From an uncultured Treponema sp. (GTDB taxonomy: Bacteria > Spirochaetota > Spirochaetia > Treponematales > Treponemataceae), in assembly GCA_937885475.1 (NCBI GenBank), contig CAKZZR010000111.1, positions 1 through 24,031 of the forward strand: a stretch of DNA of 24,031 nucleotides, in the 5' to 3' direction. Every line of letters starts with the position of its first letter. Within the stretch, counting starts at the first letter, position 1. The position numbers and the translations under genes are program-made. Below the pieces are notes generated by a model, which ran no database searches, was not told where the DNA came from, and saw only the letters and a program-made list of their open reading frames with translations. Shown here piece after piece: positions 7,553-15,291 of the stretch.

Positions 7553-8055
7553 GCGGCGTTGTACGAGGCGCGGGCTTTGTTCTGCCGTGCGCGCTTATGT
7601 GCGTAGCTCTGCTTTTTGGCTGCAAAAAAACAGGGGAGCGCGGCGAGACGCTTTTCTCTTCGGAAGGTGCGGCTGCCTTGGAGTCTGCGGACAAAAAAAA
7701 CTCCACAAAAATTGACATCGATTTGACCAAAATGAACTACAACATGGCATCCGCGCAGATTTTTAACATGATGATTGAGACGGAGCGCTATCTTGGAAAG
7801 CGCGTCAGGCTGAGCGGAAAATTCTATTCTGCCTTTGACGAGAACAATGGAATGCGCCATTATTCCGTGCTGATGTGGGATGCCACGGCCTGCTGCCAGA
7901 CCGGCTTGCAGTTTCTGTTTCCGGATGCAAAATCCTACCCTGATGACTTTCCTGCGGAGATGGCGGACGTAACGCTTACCGGCATTCTTTCGCTCAAGGA
8001 GCTGAACGGCATGGACTACCTGTACATAGACTGCGAAAGCTTGCTTCCGTTATGA
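7549..8055 (+). CDS. Small lipoprotein of the metal ABC operon, function unknown
   Basis: The 168-residue product has a hydrophobic signal and a lipobox LLFGC, giving a lipidated Cys25 after cleavage. After a low-complexity linker (to ~55) comes one domain: DLTKMNYNMASAQIFNMM, YLGKRVRLSGKFY, then DATACCQTGLQF (111-122, with Cys115-Cys116), YPDDFP and a final strand ending YIDCES. From memory, a similar domain with a DATACC-like motif occurs in uncharacterised Firmicutes proteins; this is not verified. The short beta-strands suggest an OB-like fold. It is not a ZnuA homologue: there is no His-rich loop and it is too small. The ATG overlaps the permease stop (ATGA), so it is part of the transporter operon. 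A role as metal-binding accessory or receptor is a guess from context and the Cys pair. Confidence 0.72.
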   Translation: MSGVVRGAGFVLPCALMCVALLFGCKKTGERGETLFSSEGAAALESADKKNSTKIDIDLTKMNYNMASAQIFNMMIETERYLGKRVRLSGKFYSAFDENNGMRHYSVLMWDATACCQTGLQFLFPDAKSYPDDFPAEMADVTLTGILSLKELNGMDYLYIDCESLLPL

Positions 8056-8155
8056 TTATGACTTTGAATTGCTGAATACTTTCTCGCATTTGTTGCTATT
8101 TCTTGTTAAAAGATGTATTTTTCTACTTATATAAAATGTTTTTTGGAGTTTTTTG

Positions 8156-9862
8156 ATGTATAAACCTGAGCTTTTGAACACCCTAAGAAATTACACAGGA
8201 AAACAGTTTGTTTCGGATTTGATTGCCGGAATCATCGTAGGAATCGTGGCGTTGCCGCTTTCCATTGCATTTGCCATTGCCAGCGGCTGCAGCCCGGAAA
8301 CAGGACTGTACACTGCAATCATCGCGGGCTTTTGTATCGCGGCATTTGGTGGAACCCGCTGTCAGATTGGCGGTCCGACAGGTGCGTTCACGGTAATCAT
8401 CTATGCAATCGTAAACAACCCTGCGCTTGGTGTAAGCGGGCTTGCAACCGCAACCGTCATTGCGGGAATCCTTCTTATTCTGCTTGGCGTGTTCAAGCTG
8501 GGCGGTCTGGTAAAATTCATTCCCTATACTATCGTCGTGGGTTTTACCGCTGGAATTGCCGTTACCATTGCAACCGGTCAGCTTGGTGATTTTTTTGGAA
8601 TGCATCCGCAGTTTCCTATGACGGTGCTTGGCATGGAGTACGCAAAGATGCCAGGAACCTTTGCCGGAAAAATCCTTGTATATGCAAACTCCTTTACGAC
8701 GCTTAACGTGTATTCCCTTGTGATGGCGACGGTTTGCCTTGTCATCATTTTTTTGTGGCCACGCGTTACCAAAAAAATTCCCGGCTCGCTCATCGTCATC
8801 ATTTTGGCAACGCTGGTAAATCTTCTTGTCTCTCATTTTGCGGGCGACAGCTCTGCCTGGCATACGGACATCATCAAGGACCGCTATTCAATTCCGAGCG
8901 GGCTGCCAAAGCCGCAGCTTCCGAATCTGAGCCTTTCTACGCTTACGACCGTGTTCCCGACGGCGGTTTCTATTGCCGTGCTTGCCGCCATCGAGTCGTT
9001 GCTTTCTGCGGTTGTTGCCGACGGTATGATTGGTACAAAGCATGACTCAAACAACGAGCTTATCGGTCAGGGAATCGCGAACATTTTCAGCCCGCTCTTT
9101 GGGGGGCTTCCGGCTACGGGTGCCATTGCGCGCACGGCGACGAACATAAATAACGGTGGCCGCACCCCGGTTGCCGGCATGATTCACGCGGTCGTTCTGC
9201 TTTTGATAATGATGATTTTTGGAAAATACGTTGAGTATATTCCGATGTGCGCGCTTGCCGCCGTGCTTGTGCATGTTGCATGGGGAATGGCGGGAATTCC
9301 TTCGATTAAGGCGCTCTTGAAGGGACAGAAGTCCGATATTACGGTGCTTGTGGTTACGTTCCTTATCACGGTGTTTGTGGATTTGACCTACGCAATCGGA
9401 ATCGGTCTTGTATTCGCAGCGTTCTTCTTCATCAAGAAGATGATTGACGTTTCGGAGGTGCAGACGAGCCGGGGAACGATTGTAACCGGCATTACCGGCG
9501 ACGGACACGAGGAGCAGCTTGACGTTCCTGCTGGTGTCCTGGTGTACGAGATTGACGGTCCGCTCTTCTTTGGAACGGTGCGTAAATTTGAGGTTGCCGT
9601 AGAGCGCGCTGGCGCGGAATTCAAGGTGCTGGTGCTTAGAATGCGTAACACGATTTATCTTGACGCGGGCGGAATCCGTTCGTTGGAGCAGTGCAAGCAA
9701 GCGTGCGACAGACGGGGCGTAAAAATCGTCTTGAGTGGAATTCACACGCAGCCGTACATGCTATGTGAAAAGACCGGCATGGCTGACAAAATCGGGCGCG
9801 AGAACATTTTTGACAATATAACCGAAGCTATGGCGCGAGCCACCGTGCTTGCCGCCCAGTAG
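8156..9862 (+). CDS. SulP-family anion transporter with C-terminal STAS domain
   Basis: This 568-residue protein has a long hydrophobic SLC26/SulP core (residues ~1-430, ten or more helices) beginning VSDLIAGIIVGIVALPLSIAFAIASG, with the family stretch AAFGGTRCQIGGPTGAF and GLPATGAIARTATNINNGGRTPVAGM. A cytoplasmic STAS domain (~450-560) follows: YEIDGPLFFGTV and VLRMRNTIYLDAGGIRSLEQ. SulP proteins carry sulfate, bicarbonate or dicarboxylates, often with Na or H; the substrate is not readable here. The position that is a phosphorylatable Ser in SpoIIAA-type STAS domains is not Ser (DAGG). The start is ATG 8156 with GGAG 8 nt upstream; the TTG just before it is in frame but redundant. The 100 bp upstream holds A+T-rich sequence without a promoter I would name. 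A strong terminator follows. Confidence 0.88.
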   Translation: MYKPELLNTLRNYTGKQFVSDLIAGIIVGIVALPLSIAFAIASGCSPETGLYTAIIAGFCIAAFGGTRCQIGGPTGAFTVIIYAIVNNPALGVSGLATATVIAGILLILLGVFKLGGLVKFIPYTIVVGFTAGIAVTIATGQLGDFFGMHPQFPMTVLGMEYAKMPGTFAGKILVYANSFTTLNVYSLVMATVCLVIIFLWPRVTKKIPGSLIVIILATLVNLLVSHFAGDSSAWHTDIIKDRYSIPSGLPKPQLPNLSLSTLTTVFPTAVSIAVLAAIESLLSAVVADGMIGTKHDSNNELIGQGIANIFSPLFGGLPATGAIARTATNINNGGRTPVAGMIHAVVLLLIMMIFGKYVEYIPMCALAAVLVHVAWGMAGIPSIKALLKGQKSDITVLVVTFLITVFVDLTYAIGIGLVFAAFFFIKKMIDVSEVQTSRGTIVTGITGDGHEEQLDVPAGVLVYEIDGPLFFGTVRKFEVAVERAGAEFKVLVLRMRNTIYLDAGGIRSLEQCKQACDRRGVKIVLSGIHTQPYMLCEKTGMADKIGRENIFDNITEAMARATVLAAQ

Positions 9863-9885
9863 TCGTTCTTTTTTTATAAAAAAAA

Positions 9886-9930
9886 CGGGGATGTCTGATA
9901 ACTTCAATTTAGGCATCCCCGCTTTGCTTT
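9886..9930 (+). terminator. Rho-independent terminator after the SulP gene
   Basis: The stem CGGGGATG (9886-9893) pairs with CATCCCCG (9914-9921) and is extended by a C-G and a G-T pair, loop 16 nt, followed by CTTTGCTTTT. The other side is flanked by a long A/T run, so it could also stop reverse-strand transcription. Confidence 0.8.
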
Positions 9931-10069
9931 TAACGCCGCCGTTCTTGTCCTGACCATAAGGTGCAAACGCGCTGTTTGTCAAGAAAAATACTTTTATTTA
10001 TTTTATGGATTTTCTCCCTTTTCATATTGAATAAAGCGGGCAGGAATAGTACACTTTTAGCACGCAGTA

Positions 10070-10085
10070 ACGCTATATCTAGGGT
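10070..10085 (+). promoter_or_regulatory. NrdR-box-like palindrome upstream of nrdD
   Basis: ACGCTATATCTAGGGT matches 13 of 16 positions of the NrdR box (acaCwAtATaTwGtgt), including the central CTATAT core. A right-half site (TTGTGT, 10098-10103) follows. NrdR represses ribonucleotide reductase operons when dATP is high, so a box here fits nrdDG control. Confidence 0.5.
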
Positions 10086-10162
10086 GATTTTTTTATGTTG
10101 TGTCAAAAATAACGCTATTAGGCGGTATCTCTTGGTATAACAAAAAAATACAGGGGGAAATT

Positions 10163-12325
10163 GTGAAGATTATCAAGCGTAACGGTGAAGAGGCCATTTT
10201 TGACATCAGAAAGATTGAGACCGCTATAGAAAAAGCGAACAATGCTGTTCCAGAAAAAGAGCGCCTTTCTGAAGAATACATAAAGGCCGTTGCCGCGAAA
10301 GTTGCCGAAACTTGCCAGGCGAGCAAGGTGCAGATGAACGTTGAGGCCATTCAGGATTTGGTTGAGACGGAACTGATGCGTATCGGCGCGTTTGATATTG
10401 CAAAGCTCTACATCACATACCGCTACCGCCACGCGCTTTTGCGTAAGGCAAATTCCACCGACAAACAGATTCTTTCACTTTTGGAATGCGCCAACGAGGA
10501 AGTAAAGCAGGAAAACTCAAACAAGAATTCAACCGTCGTTTCAGTTCAGCGAGATTATATGGCGGGCGAGGTCTCAAAAGACATCACAAAACGCTTCCTT
10601 TTGGATGAAGACATCGTGCAGGCGCATAACGAAGGAATCATTCACTTTCACGACGCTGACTATTTTGCACAGCACATGCACAACTGCGACCTTGTGAACC
10701 TTGAGGACATGTTGCAGAACGGAACGGTAATCAGCGGAACAAAAATTGACACGCCGCATTCATTCTCAACCGCCTGCAATATAGCAACTCAGATTATCGC
10801 GCAGGTTGCCTCTTGCCAGTATGGCGGACAGTCAATCTCGCTTTCTCACCTTGCGCCTTTTGTTGAAGTAAGCCGCAAAAAACTCATCAAGGAATTGAAT
10901 ACGACGATTGAGGAAACCGGAGTTCAGTTCACAAAGGAGCAGTTTGACCAGATTGTGGAGCGCCGCCTTGCAGACGAGATAAAGCGCGGTGTTCAGACTA
11001 TTCAGTATCAGGTCGTAACGCTAATGACGACGAACGGTCAGAGCCCGTTCGTAACGGTATTCATGTACCTGAATGAGGCAAAAAATGAGCAGGAAAAGGC
11101 CGACCTTGCGCTTATCATCGAGGAAGTGCTCAAGCAGCGCTATCAGGGCGTAAAGAATGAGAAGGGCTACTGGGTAACTCCAGCGTTCCCAAAACTTATT
11201 TACGTGCTTGAGCCGGACAACATCGAGGAAGGCTCAAAATACTGGTACCTCACCGAGCTTGCCGCAAAATGCACTGCAAAGCGCCTTGTTCCGGATTATA
11301 TTTCAGAAAAGAAGATGTTCGAGCTTAAGGAAGGCAACTGCTATACCTGTATGGGTTGCCGCTCGTTCCTTACCGTATACCGTGACGAGACCGGAAAGCC
11401 AAAGTTCTACGGACGGTTCAATCAGGGCGTAGTTACAATCAACCTTGTTGACGTTGCCTGCTCTTCTGGTCGCGACATGGAAAAATTCTGGAAGATTTTT
11501 GACGAGCGGCTTGAGCTGTGCCATCGCGCGCTCATGCTGCGCCACAAGCGCCTTTTGGGAACTCCAAGCGATGTTGCTCCGATTCTTTGGCAGAACGGTG
11601 CCTTGGCTCGCCTTGCAAAGGGCGAGAAAATCGACAAGCTCCTTTTTAACGGCTACTCAACAATCTCCTTGGGATACGCGGGCTTGTGCGAATGCGTGCG
11701 CTACATGACCGGTAAGCCGCATACCGACCCGGAAGTAACGCCGTTTGCGCTTGAAATAATGCAGCACATGAACGATGCCTGCAAAAAATGGAAGGCAGAG
11801 CACAACATTGACTTCAGTTTGTACGGAACGCCGCTTGAATCTACCACATACAAGTTTGCAAAATCGCTTAAAAGACGCTTCGGCGAGATTGCGGGCGTAA
11901 CCGATAAAAATTACATCACGAACAGTTATCACGTTCATGTTACGGAAGACATTGACGCGTTCAGCAAGCTCACGTTTGAAAGCCAGTTCCAAGAGCTCAG
12001 TCCGGGTGGTGCCATAAGCTATGTTGAGGTTCCGAACATGGAAAACAACATTCCGGCTGTCATGGCGCTTTTAAAGCACATCTACGAAAAGATTATGTAC
12101 GCCGAACTGAATACAAAGAGCGACTGCTGCCAGAAGTGCGGTTACACAGGCGAGATTCAGGTGATTGAGGACGATGACGGAAAGCTCATCTGGGAATGCC
12201 CTCAGTGCGGAAACCGCGACCAGTCCACTATGAACGTTGCCCGCCGTACCTGCGGTTACATCGGAACCCAATACTGGAACCAGGGACGCACGCAGGAAAT
12301 AAAGGAGCGGGTTCTGCACCTGTAG
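10163..12325 (+). CDS. nrdD: Anaerobic (class III) ribonucleoside-triphosphate reductase
   Basis: The 720-residue glycyl-radical enzyme reduces NTPs to dNTPs without oxygen. An N-terminal ATP-cone (KRNGEEAIFDIRKIETAIEKAN, residues ~4-95) provides dATP/ATP control. The catalytic barrel carries HFHDADYF and NCYTCMGCRSFL, where Cys399 of MGCRSFL is the likely thiyl-radical residue, with Cys393 and Cys396 close by. The C-terminus has a four-Cys zinc site (CQKCG, CPQCG) and the radical loop RRTCGY with Gly698. The start is GTG 10163, because AGGGGG lies 5 nt upstream and the ATP-cone begins there. An in-frame GTG at 10100 would add 21 residues without a ribosome binding site. The activase gene follows after 5 nt. 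Whether formate or a thioredoxin-type reductant is used cannot be settled by eye. Confidence 0.95.
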   Translation: MKIIKRNGEEAIFDIRKIETAIEKANNAVPEKERLSEEYIKAVAAKVAETCQASKVQMNVEAIQDLVETELMRIGAFDIAKLYITYRYRHALLRKANSTDKQILSLLECANEEVKQENSNKNSTVVSVQRDYMAGEVSKDITKRFLLDEDIVQAHNEGIIHFHDADYFAQHMHNCDLVNLEDMLQNGTVISGTKIDTPHSFSTACNIATQIIAQVASCQYGGQSISLSHLAPFVEVSRKKLIKELNTTIEETGVQFTKEQFDQIVERRLADEIKRGVQTIQYQVVTLMTTNGQSPFVTVFMYLNEAKNEQEKADLALIIEEVLKQRYQGVKNEKGYWVTPAFPKLIYVLEPDNIEEGSKYWYLTELAAKCTAKRLVPDYISEKKMFELKEGNCYTCMGCRSFLTVYRDETGKPKFYGRFNQGVVTINLVDVACSSGRDMEKFWKIFDERLELCHRALMLRHKRLLGTPSDVAPILWQNGALARLAKGEKIDKLLFNGYSTISLGYAGLCECVRYMTGKPHTDPEVTPFALEIMQHMNDACKKWKAEHNIDFSLYGTPLESTTYKFAKSLKRRFGEIAGVTDKNYITNSYHVHVTEDIDAFSKLTFESQFQELSPGGAISYVEVPNMENNIPAVMALLKHIYEKIMYAELNTKSDCCQKCGYTGEIQVIEDDDGKLIWECPQCGNRDQSTMNVARRTCGYIGTQYWNQGRTQEIKERVLHL

Positions 12326-12330
12326 GCATT

Positions 12331-12837
12331 ATGCATTTTGGCGCTCTCAAACGGTTTGACGTTGCGGACGGCTTGGGCGTGCGCGTCTCGCTTTTTGTAA
12401 GCGGATGCCGCAACTGCTGCCCGGGTTGCTTTCAGCCGCAGACATGGAATTTTGATTACGGAACGGAATTTTCCGCAGAAACGGAGCTCCAGTTGCTTGA
12501 AGCGCTTTCGCCTTCCCACATTCAGGGCTTCAGTCTTTTGGGCGGGGAGCCGTTTGAGCCGGAAAATCAGGCTGTTCTGGCTCCTCTTCTCGAAAAAATA
12601 AAGCAGACTTATCCGGCAAAGGACATCTGGTGCTGGACGGGCTACGTGCTGGAAAAAGACCTTTTGGAAGGTCAACGCAAGCACACCGAATTTACCGAGC
12701 GGATGCTTTGCGCGATTGACGTGCTGGTTGACGGCCCGTTCGTTCAGGAAAAGCGGAACCTCATGCTCGAATTCCGCGGAAGCGAGAATCAGCGTATAAT
12801 TCATTTAAAGAACGGCAGACCTGTTCAGTCCTCATAA
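12331..12837 (+). CDS. nrdG: Anaerobic ribonucleotide reductase-activating protein, radical SAM
   Basis: The 168-residue activase has the radical SAM cluster CRNCCPGCF (C-x3-C-x2-C) near residue 26-33, then LLGGEPFEPENQ, the GGE motif for S-adenosylmethionine binding, and DIWCWTGYVLE and VDGPFVQEKR, all standard in NrdG. It uses a 4Fe-4S cluster to cleave S-adenosylmethionine and put the glycyl radical on NrdD. The start is ATG 12331, 5 nt after the nrdD stop; no clear Shine-Dalgarno lies in front, so translational coupling to nrdD is likely. The frame is open further back inside nrdD, but family length supports this start. Confidence 0.93.
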   Translation: MHFGALKRFDVADGLGVRVSLFVSGCRNCCPGCFQPQTWNFDYGTEFSAETELQLLEALSPSHIQGFSLLGGEPFEPENQAVLAPLLEKIKQTYPAKDIWCWTGYVLEKDLLEGQRKHTEFTERMLCAIDVLVDGPFVQEKRNLMLEFRGSENQRIIHLKNGRPVQSS

Positions 12838-12866
12838 TAGCGCAAACTGCAAAGCAAAAAGGGAAG

Positions 12867-12890
12867 CTCTAAGAATTGCAATTTTTAGAG
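12867..12890 (+). repeat. 12-bp-arm palindrome after nrdG
   Basis: CTCTAAGAATTG and CAATTTTTAGAG are complementary across all 12 positions with one G-T pair. No T run follows, so it is either a weak terminator or a protein-binding palindrome in the 150-bp gap before the adenosine deaminase gene. Confidence 0.45.
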
Positions 12891-12987
12891 ATTTCAAAAA
12901 TAATTGTTTTGAAGCCAAAATACTGTTAAAGTTTGAGTGGTATCCTTCCGATATTAGTTATAGGATTTTATTATCTGTGGAGTATTT

Positions 12988-14013
12988 ATGAATAAGGACG
13001 AATTTTATACTTTTTTAAAGGCTGTTCCAAAGGCCGAGATTCATCTTCACATTGAGGCAGTTCCTACGATTGATTCAATAAAAGCGCTGTACAAGAAGGC
13101 AAACGGCACGGAAATTTCTGATGAGGAAATAACACAGATTTTTACGTATGACGACTTGAACGGCTTTATAAAGGCATTCATCAAAATTCAAGGCTTGTAT
13201 AAGTCCGTAGAGGATTTTGACTACATTTTTAATGACCTTGCGACCTACCTTGTTGAGAACGGAATTGTATACACGGAGGCGTTTTTTGCGCCAACCGCAT
13301 TCCTTAAGAACGGATTTAAATATGAGGACATGGTTGCCGTGTTCAACCGCAAGATTGAGGAAATCAAGCAGAAGCACGGAATTACCATAAAGCTTCTTAT
13401 GGACGTAAGCCGCACGTTTGGCTGCGAGAACGCCATGAACAACTACAATCTGCTCAAGCAGTTCCCCAGCGAGCATATTATTGGAATCGGTTTGGGCGGA
13501 GCGGAAAGCAAGGGACCTGCTCGGGATTTTGCACCGGTATACGAGCAGGCGATTAAAGATGGCTACAAGGTTGTTGCCCACGCCGGCGAAGACGTCGGCC
13601 CTGAATCTATCTGGGAGGCAATTGATTTGCTTCATGCCGCGCGAATCGGGCACGGCATTACGGCATCTCAGGACGAAAATCTTATGGACACGCTCAAGGA
13701 GCGGGGAACCGTGCTTGAGGTTTGCCCAACTAGCAATGTATTCACAAAAAAATACGTAAAATCAATTGCCGAGCATCCAATCCGCATGTTCTATGACCGT
13801 GGGCTTTTTGTTACCGTGAACACGGACGATCCGGTGTTCTTCAAGGTTTCGCTCATCGACGAATTCTACAAACTGCATACAGAGGCGGGCTTTTCGCTTG
13901 GAGATGTGCAGACGCTCGTTAAGAACGCGTTCAAGGCGACATACCTTTCTGAAAAGGAAAAGGCTGACTGGTGCGCCAAGGTTGACGCGGCGTTTGCCAG
14001 TGTGAATGCCTAG
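12988..14013 (+). CDS. add: Adenosine deaminase
   Basis: The 341-residue amidohydrolase converts adenosine or deoxyadenosine to inosine plus ammonia in purine salvage. Zinc and catalytic residues are visible: HLH (His19, His21), VAHAGED with His198 and the general-acid Glu201, RIGHG, SNVFT, and TDDP with Asp280. Length and motif order match adenosine deaminase, not adenine deaminase of the urease superfamily. The loop after the first metal motif reads HIEA (residues 21-24), where the family usually has HL(D/E)G; this may alter ribose contacts. ATG 12988 has GTGGAG 7 nt upstream. It is separate from nrdG (150 bp) and converges on the methyltransferase, with a hairpin terminator between. An adenosine-like deaminase acting on a modified nucleoside remains possible. 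Confidence 0.87.
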   Translation: MNKDEFYTFLKAVPKAEIHLHIEAVPTIDSIKALYKKANGTEISDEEITQIFTYDDLNGFIKAFIKIQGLYKSVEDFDYIFNDLATYLVENGIVYTEAFFAPTAFLKNGFKYEDMVAVFNRKIEEIKQKHGITIKLLMDVSRTFGCENAMNNYNLLKQFPSEHIIGIGLGGAESKGPARDFAPVYEQAIKDGYKVVAHAGEDVGPESIWEAIDLLHAARIGHGITASQDENLMDTLKERGTVLEVCPTSNVFTKKYVKSIAEHPIRMFYDRGLFVTVNTDDPVFFKVSLIDEFYKLHTEAGFSLGDVQTLVKNAFKATYLSEKEKADWCAKVDAAFASVNA

Positions 14014-14029
14014 CTGGAATGCTTAAGGC

Positions 14030-14066
14030 GAATGCGCGGCGTCCGTGTTCCGGGCGTTCATTTTTC
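14030..14066 (+). terminator. Probable terminator after add
   Basis: GAATGC (14030-14035) pairs with GCGTTC (14054-14059) with a G-T pair and an inner GG/CC, followed by ATTTTTC. It overlaps the stop codon of the converging methyltransferase gene. Confidence 0.5.
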
Positions 14067-15242
14067 TGACAGTGAATAATAGTCAAGACCGTTGCGGGTT
14101 TGTGCAAGAACGCGCTTTATGCGCTCATAGCACAAATCCGCAATCGTTTTAAAGACGCTTTCCTTGCGCGTTATTGTTTCTGCCTTCTGAATCAGAATGC
14201 AGCGGCGTTTTCCGCCGTCTTCGGCGTTAAGGGCGGTTACAGCCTCCAGCGTGGTTCCGCTGCCCGCAAAAAAATCCAGCACGGTACTGTCGTTGGGCAT
14301 GGCGGTAATGCGAAGCAGGTGGGCAATAAGATTTACCGGCTTTGGGTTGTCAAATGCGCCGCGTTCGCCCAAAAGAGCGTCTACATAGCCCTGGGCGGCT
14401 CGCGTGCTGTCCGCATCGTCAATCATATTCTTGGGAATTATGGGGCTTTTTTCTCCGTTAAAAATTTTTCTACGAGGAACGTTGTCATACTGCGGAGCTT
14501 GCCCCCAGTAAATCTTACCTTCAGCAATCAGCGCGTCCATCTGGGCGCGGCTTATGAGCCACTGGCGCTTCCAGACCTTGCCGCTTGGGCTGGTGATTTG
14601 GTAATAATTGGGGTGAGCGGGATTTGAGCGCTCCTCGCTGAAGCTTATGCTTCCGCTGAACCATGCGCCCCTGACGTCTCCGTCGGCATTGGTCTTAGCC
14701 CAGTCTGTGTATTCAAAATCGCAGAACGGATGCAGCGCGCGCTTGTTCTTTGCGTAGCACAGCGTGGACTGCTGCATCGTCCTAGAAAAGCTGTCCTTTT
14801 TTCCCTTTCCGTGAAGCCACATGAAGTCGTTTATGAAGTTTTCAGCACCAAAAATGCTGTCGCACAGCAGCTTGAGCATGTGAACGCGCTCCGTGCCGAT
14901 GGCAATAAAAATGCAGCCGCTCTGCTTTAAAAGCCGCGTGGCGCATTCAAGGCGGCGGCGCATGAAACTGAGCCATTCGTCGTCAGAAAAGGAGTCGTTG
15001 TAGGTAAAATGAGTTTTGCGCGTGTTGTAGGGCGGGTCAATGTAGATGACGTCAACCGCCTCTGCCCGTTCAGCAAGCAAAAGGCGGAGCGCCGGGTAAT
15101 TGTCGCCCTCAATGAAGGTGTGGGTGATTCCGTCGCTTGCGCAGAGCCGCCTTGATTCGTCCGGTATAAGGCGGAGCCGTGCCATATTATCGTCGCTGTC
15201 TGCGGCTTCGGGCACGTCGTTCCAGTGAATTGAAAAACTCAT
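14058..15242 (-). CDS. Solitary DNA adenine methyltransferase, type III Mod-like (beta class)
   Basis: The 394-residue protein has FIEGDNYPALRLL, then motif IV DPPYNT (69-74), then motif I FAGSGTT (325-331) near the C-terminus. This IV-before-I order is the beta class, which includes type III Mod subunits and methylates the N6 of adenine. The span between (WLHGKGKKDSFSRT, VWKRQWLISRAQMDALI) would hold target recognition. At under 400 residues it is shorter than many Mod proteins (commonly over 550), and no restriction gene is next to it. An epigenetic or orphan role is likely, but its partner could be elsewhere. The frame extends to 15284; ATG 15242 is preferred because the promoter -10 lies just upstream of it. 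No Shine-Dalgarno is present. It is divergent from the PurH-like gene, 49 bp start to start. Confidence 0.82.
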   Translation of the reverse strand: MSFSIHWNDVPEAADSDDNMARLRLIPDESRRLCASDGITHTFIEGDNYPALRLLLAERAEAVDVIYIDPPYNTRKTHFTYNDSFSDDEWLSFMRRRLECATRLLKQSGCIFIAIGTERVHMLKLLCDSIFGAENFINDFMWLHGKGKKDSFSRTMQQSTLCYAKNKRALHPFCDFEYTDWAKTNADGDVRGAWFSGSISFSEERSNPAHPNYYQITSPSGKVWKRQWLISRAQMDALIAEGKIYWGQAPQYDNVPRRKIFNGEKSPIIPKNMIDDADSTRAAQGYVDALLGERGAFDNPKPVNLIAHLLRITAMPNDSTVLDFFAGSGTTLEAVTALNAEDGGKRRCILIQKAETITRKESVFKTIADLCYERIKRVLAQTRNGLDYYSLSEK

Positions 15243-15251
15243 ACGGCGTTT

Positions 15252-15281
15252 ATTATAGCAGATTTTGCGATGTTCTGTTAT
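15252..15281 (-). promoter_or_regulatory. Promoter of the methyltransferase gene, predicted near-leaderless
   Basis: On the minus strand, ATAACA (15281-15276, 4/6), an 18-bp spacer and a perfect TATAAT (15257-15252). ATG 15242 is 9 nt further, giving a leader of about 0-3 nt. The -35 overlaps the -10 region of the opposite promoter. Confidence 0.5.
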
Positions 15282-15284
15282 CAT
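15276..15284 (+). promoter_or_regulatory. Extended -10 of the PurH-like gene, predicted leaderless
   Basis: TGT followed by TATCAT (15279-15284, 5/6) matches an extended -10. The ATG at 15292 lies 7 nt after it. No clear -35 is visible. The AGGG in between is too close to the ATG for normal use as a Shine-Dalgarno. Confidence 0.45.
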
Positions 15285-15291
15285 TTAGGGT

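Larger units (their letters stand above)
9863..10162. other. 300-bp intergenic region between sulP-like gene and nrdD
   Basis: It holds the sulP terminator (9886-9930), a weak promoter candidate (TTGTCA 9976-9981, 17 bp, TATTTT 9999-10004), the NrdR-like box at 10070-10085, and a 9-bp direct repeat TAACGCTAT at 10068-10076 and 10110-10118. The second repeat copy lies in the leader just before the nrdD ribosome binding site. I see no small gene in it. Confidence 0.5.

Noticed and set aside
9047..9745. 232-codon minus-strand frame inside the SulP gene
   Set aside because: Shadow of the transporter reading frame; very basic, His/Asn/Arg-rich translation with no family features.
10100..10162. 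GTG 10100 as start of nrdD
   Set aside because: No Shine-Dalgarno there, while GTG 10163 has a strong AGGGGG at the right distance and begins at the ATP-cone.
15243..15284. Fourteen-codon N-terminal extension of the methyltransferase
   Set aside because: It would run through the predicted promoter -10 and has no ribosome binding site.
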